From an uncultured Bacteroidales bacterium (GTDB lineage Bacteria; Bacteroidota; Bacteroidia; Bacteroidales; Bacteroidaceae), in contig CADALZ010000011.1 in the NCBI GenBank assembly GCA_902788865.1, positions 13,649 to 54,547 on the forward strand: a stretch of DNA of 40,899 bases, in the 5' to 3' direction. Of the stretch, positions 1 through 9,229 are shown in pieces. Under the pieces are notes generated by a model. It saw nothing but the letters and a program-made list of their open reading frames with translations. It did no database searches and was not told the origin of the DNA. A program made the position numbers and the translations under genes. Position 1 is the first letter of the stretch, and each line of letters begins with the position of its first letter.

Positions 1-423
1 GTAGAAGGTTATGTCAAGGAAATCCAGATCTTCCACACGGTGCTCACTACTTACGACAATCGCACTATCTATGTGGCCAACGGACCTCTGAGCAGTGGAG
101 TCATCACTAACATGAGCCAGCAGGTGAACCGACGAGTGGACTGGACGGTTTCTGTGGAATATGGGGCAGATTTCGACAAGGTGAAAGCTATCCTTATGAC
201 GATCATCGACAAGGAGCCTTTGATTCTGAAAGACCCAGCCCCCTTTGTGGCGCTCAAGGAACTGAGCAATAGTTCGGTGGACCTTATCGTTCGTGTCTGG
301 GTGAAGAGTGCCGACTATTGGGATGTGTACTACGAGCTGCGTCGTGAGGTTTATGAAGCCTTCAACAAGGAAGGCATCGGCTTCCCATTCCCACAGATTA
401 CGGTACATCAAGCAGAAAAATAA
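1..423 (+). CDS. MscS-family mechanosensitive channel, C-terminal part (5' truncated by window)
   Basis: The frame is open from base 1, so this is the last 140 codons of a longer gene; the first in-frame alternative start (GTG at 40) is internal. The translation shows the MscS beta-domain and C-terminal alpha/beta domain pattern: GYVKEIQIFHTVLTTYDN, then VANGPLSSGVITNMSQ, RRVDW, and the closing GIGFPFPQITVH. In the family this cytoplasmic vestibule follows the pore helix TM3, and the channel opens under membrane tension to release solutes on osmotic downshock. The transmembrane part lies outside the window. It is separated from metF by 101 bp that include a likely promoter, so it is probably the end of another transcription unit. 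The family call is secure; the subtype cannot be judged. Confidence 0.93.
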   Translation, partial: VEGYVKEIQIFHTVLTTYDNRTIYVANGPLSSGVITNMSQQVNRRVDWTVSVEYGADFDKVKAILMTIIDKEPLILKDPAPFVALKELSNSSVDLIVRVWVKSADYWDVYYELRREVYEAFNKEGIGFPFPQITVHQAEK

Positions 424-455
424 GCACTTTCTACGAGATATTCCTATTTTTTTCT

Positions 456-463
456 TACTTTTG
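456..463 (+). promoter_or_regulatory. Promoter -7 box for the metF operon
   Basis: TACTTTTG fits the Bacteroidetes -7 consensus TAnnTTTG exactly and lies 61 bp upstream of the metF ATG. No good TTTG/TTG -33 element is seen at 19-22 bp, so the call rests on the -7 match and its place in the only gap before a four-gene run. Confidence 0.5.
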
Positions 464-524
464 TCCAATTTAAGGGAAGTAGTGCATACTATTCCCAACA
501 ACTAAGCAAGACGAAAGAAAGAAA

Positions 525-1478
525 ATGAGCGTCATAGAACAAATAAAGAAACAGGAAAGTACGGCTTTCTCCATTGAACTGCTGCCCCCTCTGAAAGGGA
601 AGGGCATAGATAGGCTTTATGCTGATATAGAGCAGCTTCTGGAGTTCAGTCCCAGTTTTGTGAACATCACTACCCATCGAAGTGAGTATGTGTATAGGGA
701 ACTGGAAGGCGGACTCTTTGAGCGCAGAAGGCTGTACAGTCGTCCTGGTACTGTGGCTGTGGCTGCTGCTATCCAAAATAAATATGCTCTGACGATGGTA
801 CCACATGTGATATGCAGTGGGAGCACTCGTGAAAGCACGGAATATGAGCTGCTGGATCTGCAGTTCCTTGGCATCACCGACCTGCTGGTGCTGCGTGGTG
901 ACAAAGCCAAAGACCAGTCGGTCTTCACGCCAGAAGCTGGTGGGCATGCACATGCCATCGATCTACAACGACAGATAAACGACTTCAATGAAGGTATCTT
1001 CGTGGATGGCAGTGAGATGATAAAGACGAAGACACCTTTCCACTATGGAGTGGCTTGCTATCCAGAGAAGCATGAGGAGGCTCCAAATATGGAGAGCGAC
1101 CTCTACTGGCTGAAGCAGAAACAAGAAGCTGGAGCCGAATATGCAGTCACACAACTCTTCTATGACAACGAGAAATATTTTAGTTTCGTGAAGCGAGCCC
1201 GTGAAGTGGGCATCACCATACCTATCATTCCTGGCTTGAAACCCTTCAAGAAACTGAGTCAGCTGACTGTGATTCCAAAGACGTTCAAGGTGGACCTTCC
1301 CCCAGCATTGGCCAGTGAAGCACAGAAGCTGAAGACTGATGCGGAGGCGAAGGCATTGGGCATAGAATGGTGCATAAGCCAGTGTAAGGAACTGATAGCG
1401 CACGGAGCACCCTGTCTGCACTTCTACACCATTGGAGCTGTGGATAGTGTCAGAGCTATAGCGGAGAAGGTTTATTGA
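525..1478 (+). CDS. metF: 5,10-methylenetetrahydrofolate reductase
   Basis: A 317-aa FAD-dependent TIM-barrel enzyme that reduces methylene-THF to 5-methyl-THF, supplying the methyl group for methionine synthesis in the cytosol. Glu18 in FSIELLPP matches the catalytic Glu28 of E. coli MetF (FEFFPP), and Asp126 in LVLRGD matches the folate-binding Asp120 of the LRGD motif. QLFYDNEKYF and PIIPGLKPF are further family blocks. Length is slightly above E. coli (296 aa) and usual for Bacteroidetes. The ATG at 525 follows an A-rich leader without a Shine-Dalgarno. It leads a run with holB (23 bp gap), ricT and gldH; the gap to holB carries a short imperfect TTGAGAGA-like repeat. Confidence 0.97.
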   Translation: MSVIEQIKKQESTAFSIELLPPLKGKGIDRLYADIEQLLEFSPSFVNITTHRSEYVYRELEGGLFERRRLYSRPGTVAVAAAIQNKYALTMVPHVICSGSTRESTEYELLDLQFLGITDLLVLRGDKAKDQSVFTPEAGGHAHAIDLQRQINDFNEGIFVDGSEMIKTKTPFHYGVACYPEKHEEAPNMESDLYWLKQKQEAGAEYAVTQLFYDNEKYFSFVKRAREVGITIPIIPGLKPFKKLSQLTVIPKTFKVDLPPALASEAQKLKTDAEAKALGIEWCISQCKELIAHGAPCLHFYTIGAVDSVRAIAEKVY

Positions 1479-1501
1479 GAAATTGAGAGATTGAGAGTGT
1501 A

Positions 1502-2635
1502 ATGTTCAGGTTTAAGGATGTCATAGGGCAAGAGGCGCTGAAAGAAAAGCTGCGCAGAGAGGTGGATGAGGGGCATATTCCTCATGCACAACTGTTCTGT
1601 GGCCCTTCGGGAGTGGGGAAACTGCCTTTGGCACTGGCCTATGCATGCTATCTCTGCTGCACACATCACACAGCAGATGGGGAAGCCTGCGGAGAATGCC
1701 AAAGCTGTAAGCAGTGGAATGGATTAGTGCATCCAGACGTGCATTTCATGTTCCCCATCGTGAGCAGTGAGAAGAAAAAGAAGACCATCTGTGCCGATTA
1801 CCTGCCCGAATGGCGTGAACTGCTTCTGACCAATCCTTATTTCAGTTATAGTCAATGGTTGGAAGCCATGGATGCAGAGAATGGACAAGCTATCATCTAT
1901 GCTAAAGAGAGCGATGAAATCACCAAGACCTTGAGCTTGAAGCCTGTGCAAGGCGAGTTCAAGGTGACCATCATCTGGCTGCCAGAAAAGATGCATGAAG
2001 CATGTGCCAACAAAATGCTGAAGTTGCTTGAAGAGCCACCAGAGCACACCATCTTCCTGCTTTGCAGTGAGGAACCAGAACGCATTCTGCCTACTATTCT
2101 GAGTCGTACACAACGCATCAACCTCCCTAGACTTACAGAAGCAGAGATTGCCGATGCCCTGCAGAATAAGTATGGGGTGCAACCGCGTGACAGCGAGACA
2201 TTGGCACATCTGGCCAATGGAAGTTTTGTCAAGGCACTCGACCAGATACACCTGAATGAAGACAACGACCGCTACCTGCAGCTCTTCATGAGCCTTATGC
2301 GTCTGGCATACGCCCGTCGCATCCGTGAGATGAAGGCATGGAGCGAGGAAGTGGCTGCCCTGGGAAGAGAGAAGCAGAAAGACCTGCTGGGCTACTGTCA
2401 ACGTATGATCAGAGAGAGTTTCATGGCCAACTTCCATCAGAAGCAGATGAGCTACGTGAACCTCGAAGAACAAAACTTCACCAGCCGCTTCGCTCCGTTT
2501 GTAAACGAGAGAAACGCCATGGACATCATGTACGAGCTGAGTGAGGCCCAGATACATATAGAACAAAACGTCAATGCCAAGATGGTGTTTTTCGACTTGG
2601 CACTGAAAATGATAGTATTACTAATAAGAAAATGA
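1502..2635 (+). CDS. holB: DNA polymerase III delta' subunit (clamp-loader ATPase homologue)
   Basis: A 377-aa AAA+ clamp-loader protein of the DnaX/HolB group. It has a P-loop at residues 34-41 (GPSGVGKL), where Leu replaces the usual Thr/Ser after the lysine. This weakened Walker A suits delta', which in well-studied systems does not hydrolyse ATP. A zinc module follows (Cys52/53, Cys63, Cys66, Cys69). Further on come KLLEEPPEHTIFLL and ILPTILSRTQ, the family sensor and arginine-finger region with SRTQ in place of SRCQ. It loads the sliding clamp with delta and DnaX. Six bp separate it from ricT. A dnaX call is less likely because of the P-loop and the absence of the tau-specific C-terminus. 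Confidence 0.92.
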   Translation: MFRFKDVIGQEALKEKLRREVDEGHIPHAQLFCGPSGVGKLPLALAYACYLCCTHHTADGEACGECQSCKQWNGLVHPDVHFMFPIVSSEKKKKTICADYLPEWRELLLTNPYFSYSQWLEAMDAENGQAIIYAKESDEITKTLSLKPVQGEFKVTIIWLPEKMHEACANKMLKLLEEPPEHTIFLLCSEEPERILPTILSRTQRINLPRLTEAEIADALQNKYGVQPRDSETLAHLANGSFVKALDQIHLNEDNDRYLQLFMSLMRLAYARRIREMKAWSEEVAALGREKQKDLLGYCQRMIRESFMANFHQKQMSYVNLEEQNFTSRFAPFVNERNAMDIMYELSEAQIHIEQNVNAKMVFFDLALKMIVLLIRK

Positions 2636-2641
2636 CAATAT

Positions 2642-4057
2642 ATGGCAACATTTGAACAAAATACGGCTTGTGGTTCGCTCTGCTGCAAAGGATGCGGACG
2701 AAGCGACAAGCAACTGAACACCTTCGACTGGCTGGCAGACATTCCAGGCAACTCGGAAGAGACGGAATATGTGGAGGTGCAGTTCAAGAACACCCGAAAA
2801 GGCTACTACCGCAACTCCAACAAGATTCCGCTGGAGAAGGGTGACATCGTGGCTGTAGAAGCCAGCCCTGGTCACGATATCGGCGAGGTGACCCTCACTG
2901 GCAGATTGGTTCTCCTCCAGATGCGGAAGGCCAATCTTCGCTCTGATGCCGAAATCAAGCGTATCTATCGTAAGGCGAAACCTGTAGATATGGAGAAATA
3001 CGAGGAAGCCAAACGTCGTGAACATAGCACGATGATAGAGAGCCGTCAGATAGCCCTGAGCCTAAATCTGCAGATGAAAATCGGTGATGTGGAATATCAA
3101 GGAGATGGTGGGAAGGCCATCTTCTACTACATTGCTGATGAGCGTGTGGACTTTCGTCAGCTCATCAAGGTGCTGGCTGATGTATTCCGTGTGCGTATAG
3201 AGATGAAGCAGATCGGGGCACGCCAAGAGGCTGGTCGTATAGGTGGCATAGGTCCTTGTGGGCGTGAGCTCTGCTGTGCGGCCTGGATGACGAGTTTCGT
3301 GTCTGTATCTACCAATGCAGCACGCTTTCAAGACATTTCACTCAATCCGCAGAAACTGGCTGGTCTCTGTGCCAAGCTGAAGTGCTGCCTCAACTATGAG
3401 ATTGACAGCTATGTGGAAGCTCAGAAGCGCCTGCCTTCTAAGGAGATACAGTTGGAAACCATAGACGGTACCTTCTACTTCTTCAAGGCGGACATCTTGG
3501 CAAATACCATCACCTATAGTACCGACAAGCAGATTCCATCTAATCTTGTAACGATCTCTGCCAAACGTGCTTTCGATATCATCAACATGAATCGTCGTGG
3601 GCAGAAACCTGAATCTTTAGCAGCAGACGGCGCACAGAGTAGTAATCAGCGCCCAATAGACTTGCTGGAACAGGATAGTCTGACACGCTTCGACCGTGCG
3701 AAGAAAGATAAAAAGAAGAAAAAGAAAAAGAATCAGCAAGGGAACAACAAAGACGCTGCAAACAATCAGAACAACACCCCGAAGGCACCTAATCAGCAAG
3801 AGAACAGACCTCAGCGTGAAGGTGGGCAGAATGGTCAGAACAAGCAGGGAAGGCCTAAAGATGGCAATGCACAGTCCAAGCCTAAGCAAAATGCCCCGAA
3901 AGAACATCGAGGGAAGCCACAGGAAGGGCACAAAAACCACCAACCTCAGCAAAGGCCGTCGGGTGACAATGGGGCAAGACCTCAGCATAGGCCATCTGGG
4001 GACAATGGACAGAAGCCTCAGCAGAAGACCTCAGAGGCTCCAAAGACGGATCAATAA
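2642..4057 (+). CDS. ricT: PSP1/RicT-family protein with long basic low-complexity tail
   Basis: A 471-aa protein. The N-terminus has a Cys cluster (ACGSLCCKGCGR, residues 9-20). The PSP1 C-terminal domain spans about residues 110-200, followed by the typical cysteine block GPCGRELCC (around 204) and LCAKLKCC (around 241). In Bacillus RicT (YaaT) forms an Fe-S-bearing complex with RicA and RicF that helps RNase Y processing; the role in Bacteroidetes is not settled. From about residue 320 the protein becomes a Lys/Asn/Gln/Pro-rich tail with a poly-Lys stretch near 353 and repeated QRPSGDNG-like units, probably disordered and perhaps RNA-binding. Its TAA overlaps the gldH ATG by one base (TAATG), suggesting translational coupling. 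Confidence 0.9.
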   Translation: MATFEQNTACGSLCCKGCGRSDKQLNTFDWLADIPGNSEETEYVEVQFKNTRKGYYRNSNKIPLEKGDIVAVEASPGHDIGEVTLTGRLVLLQMRKANLRSDAEIKRIYRKAKPVDMEKYEEAKRREHSTMIESRQIALSLNLQMKIGDVEYQGDGGKAIFYYIADERVDFRQLIKVLADVFRVRIEMKQIGARQEAGRIGGIGPCGRELCCAAWMTSFVSVSTNAARFQDISLNPQKLAGLCAKLKCCLNYEIDSYVEAQKRLPSKEIQLETIDGTFYFFKADILANTITYSTDKQIPSNLVTISAKRAFDIINMNRRGQKPESLAADGAQSSNQRPIDLLEQDSLTRFDRAKKDKKKKKKKNQQGNNKDAANNQNNTPKAPNQQENRPQREGGQNGQNKQGRPKDGNAQSKPKQNAPKEHRGKPQEGHKNHQPQQRPSGDNGARPQHRPSGDNGQKPQQKTSEAPKTDQ

Positions 4058-4548
4058 TGAAGCGCACAGATTCTATAACTGGATATCTATGGCAAAGCAG
4101 GACAGCTCTGATAGCTGTCCTCTTGCTGTTGGTATCTTGTGAACCGCAAGTAGTCTATCATCAATACGCTCCCATCCCTAATACCCGATGGAGCCGACTT
4201 GACACCCTCTCTTTCACCCCACAAGTGCCTGACTCTGGGACTTCTTATCAAGCCAGCATAGAGGTGCGCCTGCTCCAGTCTTACCCGTATCAAGAGCTTG
4301 TCATCGGATATGAGTTCCTTTCTCCCACAGACGAACTTCTACAATCGGGCAGCTATACTTTCAATACGACAGACAGCCTTTACGACAAGAACGGAAGCGG
4401 ACTGGGAGGATTGTATAGTTATTCAGCCTATCTAAAAAGCATACCCATAGAGAAAGCCGGAGACTACACCATACGTATCTTTCAGCAAGAAGCAGACACT
4501 CTGCTGAAAGGGATTCAAGATGTAGGCCTCAAATTGAGCCGTCATTGA
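4057..4548 (+). CDS. gldH: GldH-family gliding motility lipoprotein
   Basis: A 163-aa predicted lipoprotein: hydrophobic signal segment (residues 16-27) ending in LLVSC with lipobox Cys28, then a beta-rich domain with SLYDKNGSGLGGLYSYS and a GDYTIRIFQ block typical of GldH. In gliding Flavobacteria GldH is required for motility, but many non-gliding Bacteroidales keep it, so motility should not be inferred. Coupled to ricT by a TAATG overlap. Its last 7 bp overlap the 3' end of rodA on the other strand, leaving no room for a conventional terminator. Confidence 0.88.
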   Translation: MKRTDSITGYLWQSRTALIAVLLLLVSCEPQVVYHQYAPIPNTRWSRLDTLSFTPQVPDSGTSYQASIEVRLLQSYPYQELVIGYEFLSPTDELLQSGSYTFNTTDSLYDKNGSGLGGLYSYSAYLKSIPIEKAGDYTIRIFQQEADTLLKGIQDVGLKLSRH

Positions 4549-6002
4549 TTGGCATGACGTTTTCTACTGGCATCTATACGTAAGAGGATAAACAACAAAA
4601 TGGTGAATCCCCAAAGCGAGGAACCTCCATAGCTGAAGAATGGCAAAGGAATGCCTATCACGGGCGTCAGTCCTGTAACCATACCTATATTTATAAATAG
4701 GTGGAAGAGGAAAATACTTAGCACCGAATAGCCATACACACGCCCAAATGTGGTAGTCTGTCGTTCTGAGACAACCACCAAACGTAAAATTAGTATCAGA
4801 TAGAGCAATAAGACCCCTGCAGCTCCCACGAAACCTTGCTCCTCCCCGATGGTGCAAAAGATAAAGTCGGTATCTTGTTCTGGCACATACTTCAACTTCG
4901 TCTGCGTGCCATTCAGGAAGCCCTTTCCAGTGAGTCCTCCTGAACCTATGGCTATCATAGACTGATTGACGTTATATCCCGTACCTTTGGCGTCTTCTTC
5001 CATACCAAGGGTTACTTTGATGCGCACACGCTGGTATTCTTTCAGCACATCATTGAAGAAATAATCGCTGGAATAGAGAAAAGCCACAGAACCTACGGCA
5101 AAGAGCCCCACCAAGAAATAGGTCCACTTATTCTCCCTGAAAGAGACCACCAGTAAATAGCCCACCACAAAGACGCAGAGTCCAAGCTCCACCCAAATCA
5201 TATCGAAGGGCATCACGAATTTAGAGATGAGATAAGCCACCAGCAACACGCCTGTGATAACTGTCAGCAGATTACGTGAGTGCACCCATTTTCGTGTATA
5301 GTTCCATACTAAGCCAGCTGTAAAGAGCAGTATCATAAGCAAGACGAAGAACTTGCCAGACGACTCAGAGATATCTCCTATAGGCACTTCTCCATACTTG
5401 ATGCCTACCACGAAATAGAAGACAGCACAAATCATACTGTAAAGCACTACCCCTGGCATTCCCTCTCTATAGAGCACCAGCAAGAAAGCCGAATACACCA
5501 AGGCTGAGCCCGTCTCCTTCTGCAGGACAATAAGGATCATTGGGAATAAGATGATAGCTGCTACCCGAAGTGCATTCTTCCAGTTGTTCAACACAAAATT
5601 ATAGCTCCCCATAAACCTTGCCAAGCAGAGGGCAGTAGCAAACTTGGCAAATTCGGCAGGCTGCACATTCACTGGCCCGAGAACCAGCCAAGAGCGTGAT
5701 CCTTTGGTATCTGGAGCTATGAAGATGGTCACTATCAGAAGCACTATAAAAAGGGCGTAGATAAGGTAGGCGAAAATCTCATAGAGGTCATGGTCGAGCA
5801 TCATGATCACAAAGGCTAAGCCAAAGGAACAGAAGATCCAGACCAATTGTTTACCAGCTCGGGAGTCGAAGCTGAAGAAATCCATTTCTCCGAAATTATA
5901 GCTGGCTCCGCAAATGCTCAACCAGCCTAATGCCAGCAGAATCAGATAGAGTGCTATCGATACCCAATCTATGGTGGTCCATATACTGTCTCTCTCTTTC
6001 AT
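4542..6002 (-). CDS. rodA: RodA, SEDS-family peptidoglycan glycosyltransferase
   Basis: A 486-aa polytopic membrane protein of the FtsW/RodA/SpoVE family, which polymerises lipid II into glycan strands during elongation together with PBP2. Visible signatures are LGPVNVQPAEFAKFATALCLARF, the periplasmic PEQDTDFIFCTIGEEQGFVG segment carrying the Asp required for activity in RodA homologues, and LPFFSYGGSS near the C-terminus. It is longer than E. coli RodA (370 aa) because of extra membrane and loop sequence in the middle, as commonly seen in Bacteroidetes. It ends the purH-mreBCD-mrdA-rodA operon, 12 bp after mrdA. RodA rather than FtsW because of the adjacent PBP2 and mre genes. Confidence 0.96.
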   Translation of the reverse strand: MKERDSIWTTIDWVSIALYLILLALGWLSICGASYNFGEMDFFSFDSRAGKQLVWIFCSFGLAFVIMMLDHDLYEIFAYLIYALFIVLLIVTIFIAPDTKGSRSWLVLGPVNVQPAEFAKFATALCLARFMGSYNFVLNNWKNALRVAAIILFPMILIVLQKETGSALVYSAFLLVLYREGMPGVVLYSMICAVFYFVVGIKYGEVPIGDISESSGKFFVLLMILLFTAGLVWNYTRKWVHSRNLLTVITGVLLVAYLISKFVMPFDMIWVELGLCVFVVGYLLVVSFRENKWTYFLVGLFAVGSVAFLYSSDYFFNDVLKEYQRVRIKVTLGMEEDAKGTGYNVNQSMIAIGSGGLTGKGFLNGTQTKLKYVPEQDTDFIFCTIGEEQGFVGAAGVLLLYLILILRLVVVSERQTTTFGRVYGYSVLSIFLFHLFINIGMVTGLTPVIGIPLPFFSYGGSSLWGFTILLFILLRIDASRKRHANQ

Positions 6003-6014
6003 GGTGCCTCCCCC

Positions 6015-7871
6015 TTATCTTGCTTCGTCTCCGTAGAAAATCTCTTGACTGGCTATCCTGTCAGCCAATGCCTGATTGGACGGGGAGAGCTCTCCATGCA
6101 GATACATGTCCATCATGAGACCACCGATAGGCACACCGAAGGTGGCTCCGAAACCACCATTTTCCACATACACGGCTATAGCAATCTCTGGATTGTTCAT
6201 AGGAGCGAAACCCATAAACACAGAGTGGTCTTTACCACGATTCTGGGCTGTACCCGTTTTTCCACATGCTTCTATGCCAGGAAGAATACCTAAGAGCGAA
6301 CGGCACGTTCCAACGGTAGCAGCAGAACGCATGCCTTCTACCACATCGTCGTAGTAGATACGTTGTATATTAGTAGAGCGAGGAGTGACATAGATACTAT
6401 CCAACGAATTATCCTCAATCTCCTTCACCACATGAGGCGTATAGAAGTATCCTCTGTTGGCAATGGTAGCTCCCAGATTGGCTATCTGCAAAGGAGTAGC
6501 CAAGATCTCTCCCTGACCGATGGAGATACTGATGATGCTTAGTCCGTTCCATCTATTTCCCAGAGCCTTGGTGTAGAACTCAGAGTTGGGGATGAATCCG
6601 CGTTGCTCTCCTGGCAGATCGGTACCAAGTTTATATCCGAAACCTTGATCTACCATGTGGTCTTTCCATACAGTCAAGGCTGCCTGTGGGTTCTCGTACT
6701 TATTATTGCCCAGCATGCGATAGAGTCCCCAGCAGAAATAGCCATTGCACGAGGTAGAGATGGCTGGGATCAACGATAAGGGAGATCCATGTCCGTGGCA
6801 TCCCACACGTAAACCTCCGAAAACAAATCCGTGATAACAAGGGTATAGCGTTGTCTCAGGATCAATCACATTTTCTTCTAAGAAGGTCAGGGCTTGTGCT
6901 GTCTTAAAGGTAGAACCCGGAGGATACGTTCCCATTATGGCACGGTTCAGGAGTGGCTTCCGATTATCGAGTGAGAGCTGAGTATGGTTCTGCCCACGCT
7001 GACGTCCGATGAGCAGCTGAGGATCAAAAGAAGGCGCAGACACCATGCAGAGCACCTCCCCTGTAGAAGGTTCTATAGCCACGATAGCCCCTATCTTGCC
7101 TTGCATCAAGCGTTCTCCCAGCATCTGGAGATTCATGTCGATGCTAAGTTTCAGATTTTTTCCTGGGATAGCAGGCGAATCGAACTCTCCGTCTTGATAG
7201 TGTCCTTGAATCCTTCCATGCGCATCACGAAGTAGGATCTCCTCTCCCTTTTGCCCACGGAGGTATTTCTCATACGATCTCTCTACGCCTTGCTTACCTA
7301 TCAAGTCACCACGCATATAGTAATCGTCTTCCTCCATATCCTTTGGAGAAACTTCAGCAACGTTTCCCAGCAGATGAGCAGCAGAGTGGTAGTTGTATTT
7401 TCTTACAGATCTACGCAGGATGGTGAAACCAGGAAACTTGAACAGTTTTTCTTGAAAGACACCAGTCTCTTCCTGAGAAAGCTGTGTCATAAACACTTGT
7501 TGCGTATATTTGGAATAGCCAGGATTCTTTCTTCTGTCCCGCACCTCCTCCATACGCTTCAAGAACTGTTCCTTGGTGATATTCAGAGCATTACAGAAGT
7601 CGAGCGTATCCAGTTCAGTCACCTCATTGGGTATGAAGTTGATATCGTAGGATGGTTCATCGAAGACTACCAGCTCACCATTTCGGTCGTAGATGGCTCC
7701 ACGGGCAGGATACTGCATGCTGTGAAGAAAAGCATTACTGTCTGCATACGCTTTATATTCATCTGTCATGAGTTGCAATACCACAAGGCGTGCTATGAAC
7801 ACAGCTACCAAAAAAACAGCAGCAGCCATGATCACATACTTTCGCTTCTCATATTCCAGATTTTGCTTCAT
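6015..7871 (-). CDS. mrdA: Penicillin-binding protein 2 (elongasome transpeptidase)
   Basis: A 618-aa class B PBP that cross-links new peptidoglycan along the cell side wall. One N-terminal membrane anchor (about residues 13-34) precedes the pedestal region with RGAIYDRNG. The transpeptidase domain holds all three active-site motifs: S320-T-F-K323, S374-C-N376 and K538-T-G540. The length fits MrdA. It lies 3 bp after mreD and 12 bp before rodA, the partner glycosyltransferase. Target of beta-lactams such as mecillinam in the family; nothing in the motifs suggests altered susceptibility. Confidence 0.97.
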   Translation of the reverse strand: MKQNLEYEKRKYVIMAAAVFLVAVFIARLVVLQLMTDEYKAYADSNAFLHSMQYPARGAIYDRNGELVVFDEPSYDINFIPNEVTELDTLDFCNALNITKEQFLKRMEEVRDRRKNPGYSKYTQQVFMTQLSQEETGVFQEKLFKFPGFTILRRSVRKYNYHSAAHLLGNVAEVSPKDMEEDDYYMRGDLIGKQGVERSYEKYLRGQKGEEILLRDAHGRIQGHYQDGEFDSPAIPGKNLKLSIDMNLQMLGERLMQGKIGAIVAIEPSTGEVLCMVSAPSFDPQLLIGRQRGQNHTQLSLDNRKPLLNRAIMGTYPPGSTFKTAQALTFLEENVIDPETTLYPCYHGFVFGGLRVGCHGHGSPLSLIPAISTSCNGYFCWGLYRMLGNNKYENPQAALTVWKDHMVDQGFGYKLGTDLPGEQRGFIPNSEFYTKALGNRWNGLSIISISIGQGEILATPLQIANLGATIANRGYFYTPHVVKEIEDNSLDSIYVTPRSTNIQRIYYDDVVEGMRSAATVGTCRSLLGILPGIEACGKTGTAQNRGKDHSVFMGFAPMNNPEIAIAVYVENGGFGATFGVPIGGLMMDMYLHGELSPSNQALADRIASQEIFYGDEAR

Positions 7872-7874
7872 TTC

Positions 7875-8372
7875 TCAGTTTACCGCTTTATCTACAGCCA
7901 ATATCATTAGGATGGTAAGCAAGGAGCATACCACTATGCGTATGAGGGTTTGCACGATGCCTACAAAGGTAAAATATTCCAGCATCAACAGCGCCGTGTG
8001 ATGCAAGCACACACAGAGTGTGACGTACTTACAGAATGACCATGTACCTATCTGCCTCCGCTCAGGCACCAAGTCGTCTTCCACATCACGGGGAGCAAAC
8101 ATCTTCAGGAAGAAGGGCTGTAGGAAAGCCAATAACACCGTTGCAGAAGCATTTACTCCCAGCGTATTGGTAAACATATCCATGGTCAGTCCCAGCAAGA
8201 AGCCCACCAAGAGTATCACATAGCGTGGAATGCTATACTCCATCTTCACGATGAGGTAGATGTAAAGGAAAGGAGTGGCATAACCCAAGATATGGATACG
8301 ATTGAGCACCAGCACCTGTACGAGCACCAGTACCACAAACCATGCCATTTTTTTGAGTATCGTCAGTATCAC
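7875..8372 (-). CDS. mreD: Rod shape-determining protein MreD
   Basis: A 165-aa hydrophobic protein with about five membrane segments and little sequence conservation, as is usual for MreD. Identified by length, topology and position between mreC (11 bp upstream) and mrdA (3 bp downstream). In the elongasome MreD links MreC and MreB to the membrane synthases. The visible pattern LLGYATPFLYIYLIVKM followed by LLVGFLLGLTMDMFTNTLG resembles Bacteroidetes MreD proteins. Confidence 0.9.
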   Translation of the reverse strand: MILTILKKMAWFVVLVLVQVLVLNRIHILGYATPFLYIYLIVKMEYSIPRYVILLVGFLLGLTMDMFTNTLGVNASATVLLAFLQPFFLKMFAPRDVEDDLVPERRQIGTWSFCKYVTLCVCLHHTALLMLEYFTFVGIVQTLIRIVVCSLLTILMILAVDKAVN

Positions 8373-8383
8373 GTCTGTTCCTC

Positions 8384-9229
8384 CTATTCTTTCACATCAG
8401 AGATGCTTGCTTCCAGAGCATCACGCTCTTCTTTCCCAGAGGTGGCAATTACATTTACATCTTTCAGTGCACCAAAGTTGGATGCCAATTTCACCTTAAG
8501 CTGGAAGGAGAGACCATCGTTGGAGTCGGTAATGTCATCTACCGTACCCACCAGCATTCCCTCTGGAAACACTGTAGAGAAGCCACTGGTGATAATCGTA
8601 TCACCCAGAGAAAACTCTGCATGTCTGGGCAGGTCTTTCAGATAGGCAAACTGAGGGTCGTCCCCTTCCCAGTTCAGGTAGCCGAAGTAATCTTTCCTTT
8701 TCACCTTACAGCTCAGGTTCATCTTTGTATTCAGCAAGGAAATCACCAAGGCATAGTGCTCCGACGACTTATAGACTATGCCTACCACGCCATTGGCATC
8801 CACTACGCCCATGTCTGGCTTTATCCCCACGGCAAGTCCTCGGTTCAGTGTGATAAAGTTGTCGGGCTTATGCAGAGTGTTATTTATTACCCTGGCTCCT
8901 ATGAAGGTAAAGTTCTCCCCTTCCTGGGCAGCCAAGCGATGCAAAGAGTCTGCAAGCAAATCCTTGTAAAGACTCTCTGCCCGGGTGGCCCTCTGTTCCA
9001 GTTCCATATTCCTACGCTGGAGGTCTTGGTTGATATCCTTCAGGTCCAGATAGTCTTTGAAGACGCTCTCTACCGCATAGATTCGTCCAGCCACTGCCCC
9101 AGCAGAGGTGAAAAGTACGCTTTGCTGATAGCCATTGTATTTGAATAAGAGTATCAGGCTGGCTGCTTCTAATATGAAGAAAAGGAACCAGTAATGATAC
9201 CTCACCAAAAACGTCAGCAGCCTACGCAT
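8384..9229 (-). CDS. mreC: Rod shape-determining protein MreC
   Basis: A 281-aa bitopic protein: short cytoplasmic N-terminus, one membrane helix (about residues 11-30), a coiled coil (about 60-95, rich in Glu, Arg and Leu), then the periplasmic beta domain with GVVDANGVVGIV and LGDTIITSGFSTVFPEGMLVG, both typical MreC blocks. MreC forms periplasmic filaments that activate PBP2. Its ATG overlaps the mreB stop by one base (TAATG), implying coupled translation. Confidence 0.95.
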   Translation of the reverse strand: MRRLLTFLVRYHYWFLFFILEAASLILLFKYNGYQQSVLFTSAGAVAGRIYAVESVFKDYLDLKDINQDLQRRNMELEQRATRAESLYKDLLADSLHRLAAQEGENFTFIGARVINNTLHKPDNFITLNRGLAVGIKPDMGVVDANGVVGIVYKSSEHYALVISLLNTKMNLSCKVKRKDYFGYLNWEGDDPQFAYLKDLPRHAEFSLGDTIITSGFSTVFPEGMLVGTVDDITDSNDGLSFQLKVKLASNFGALKDVNVIATSGKEERDALEASISDVKE

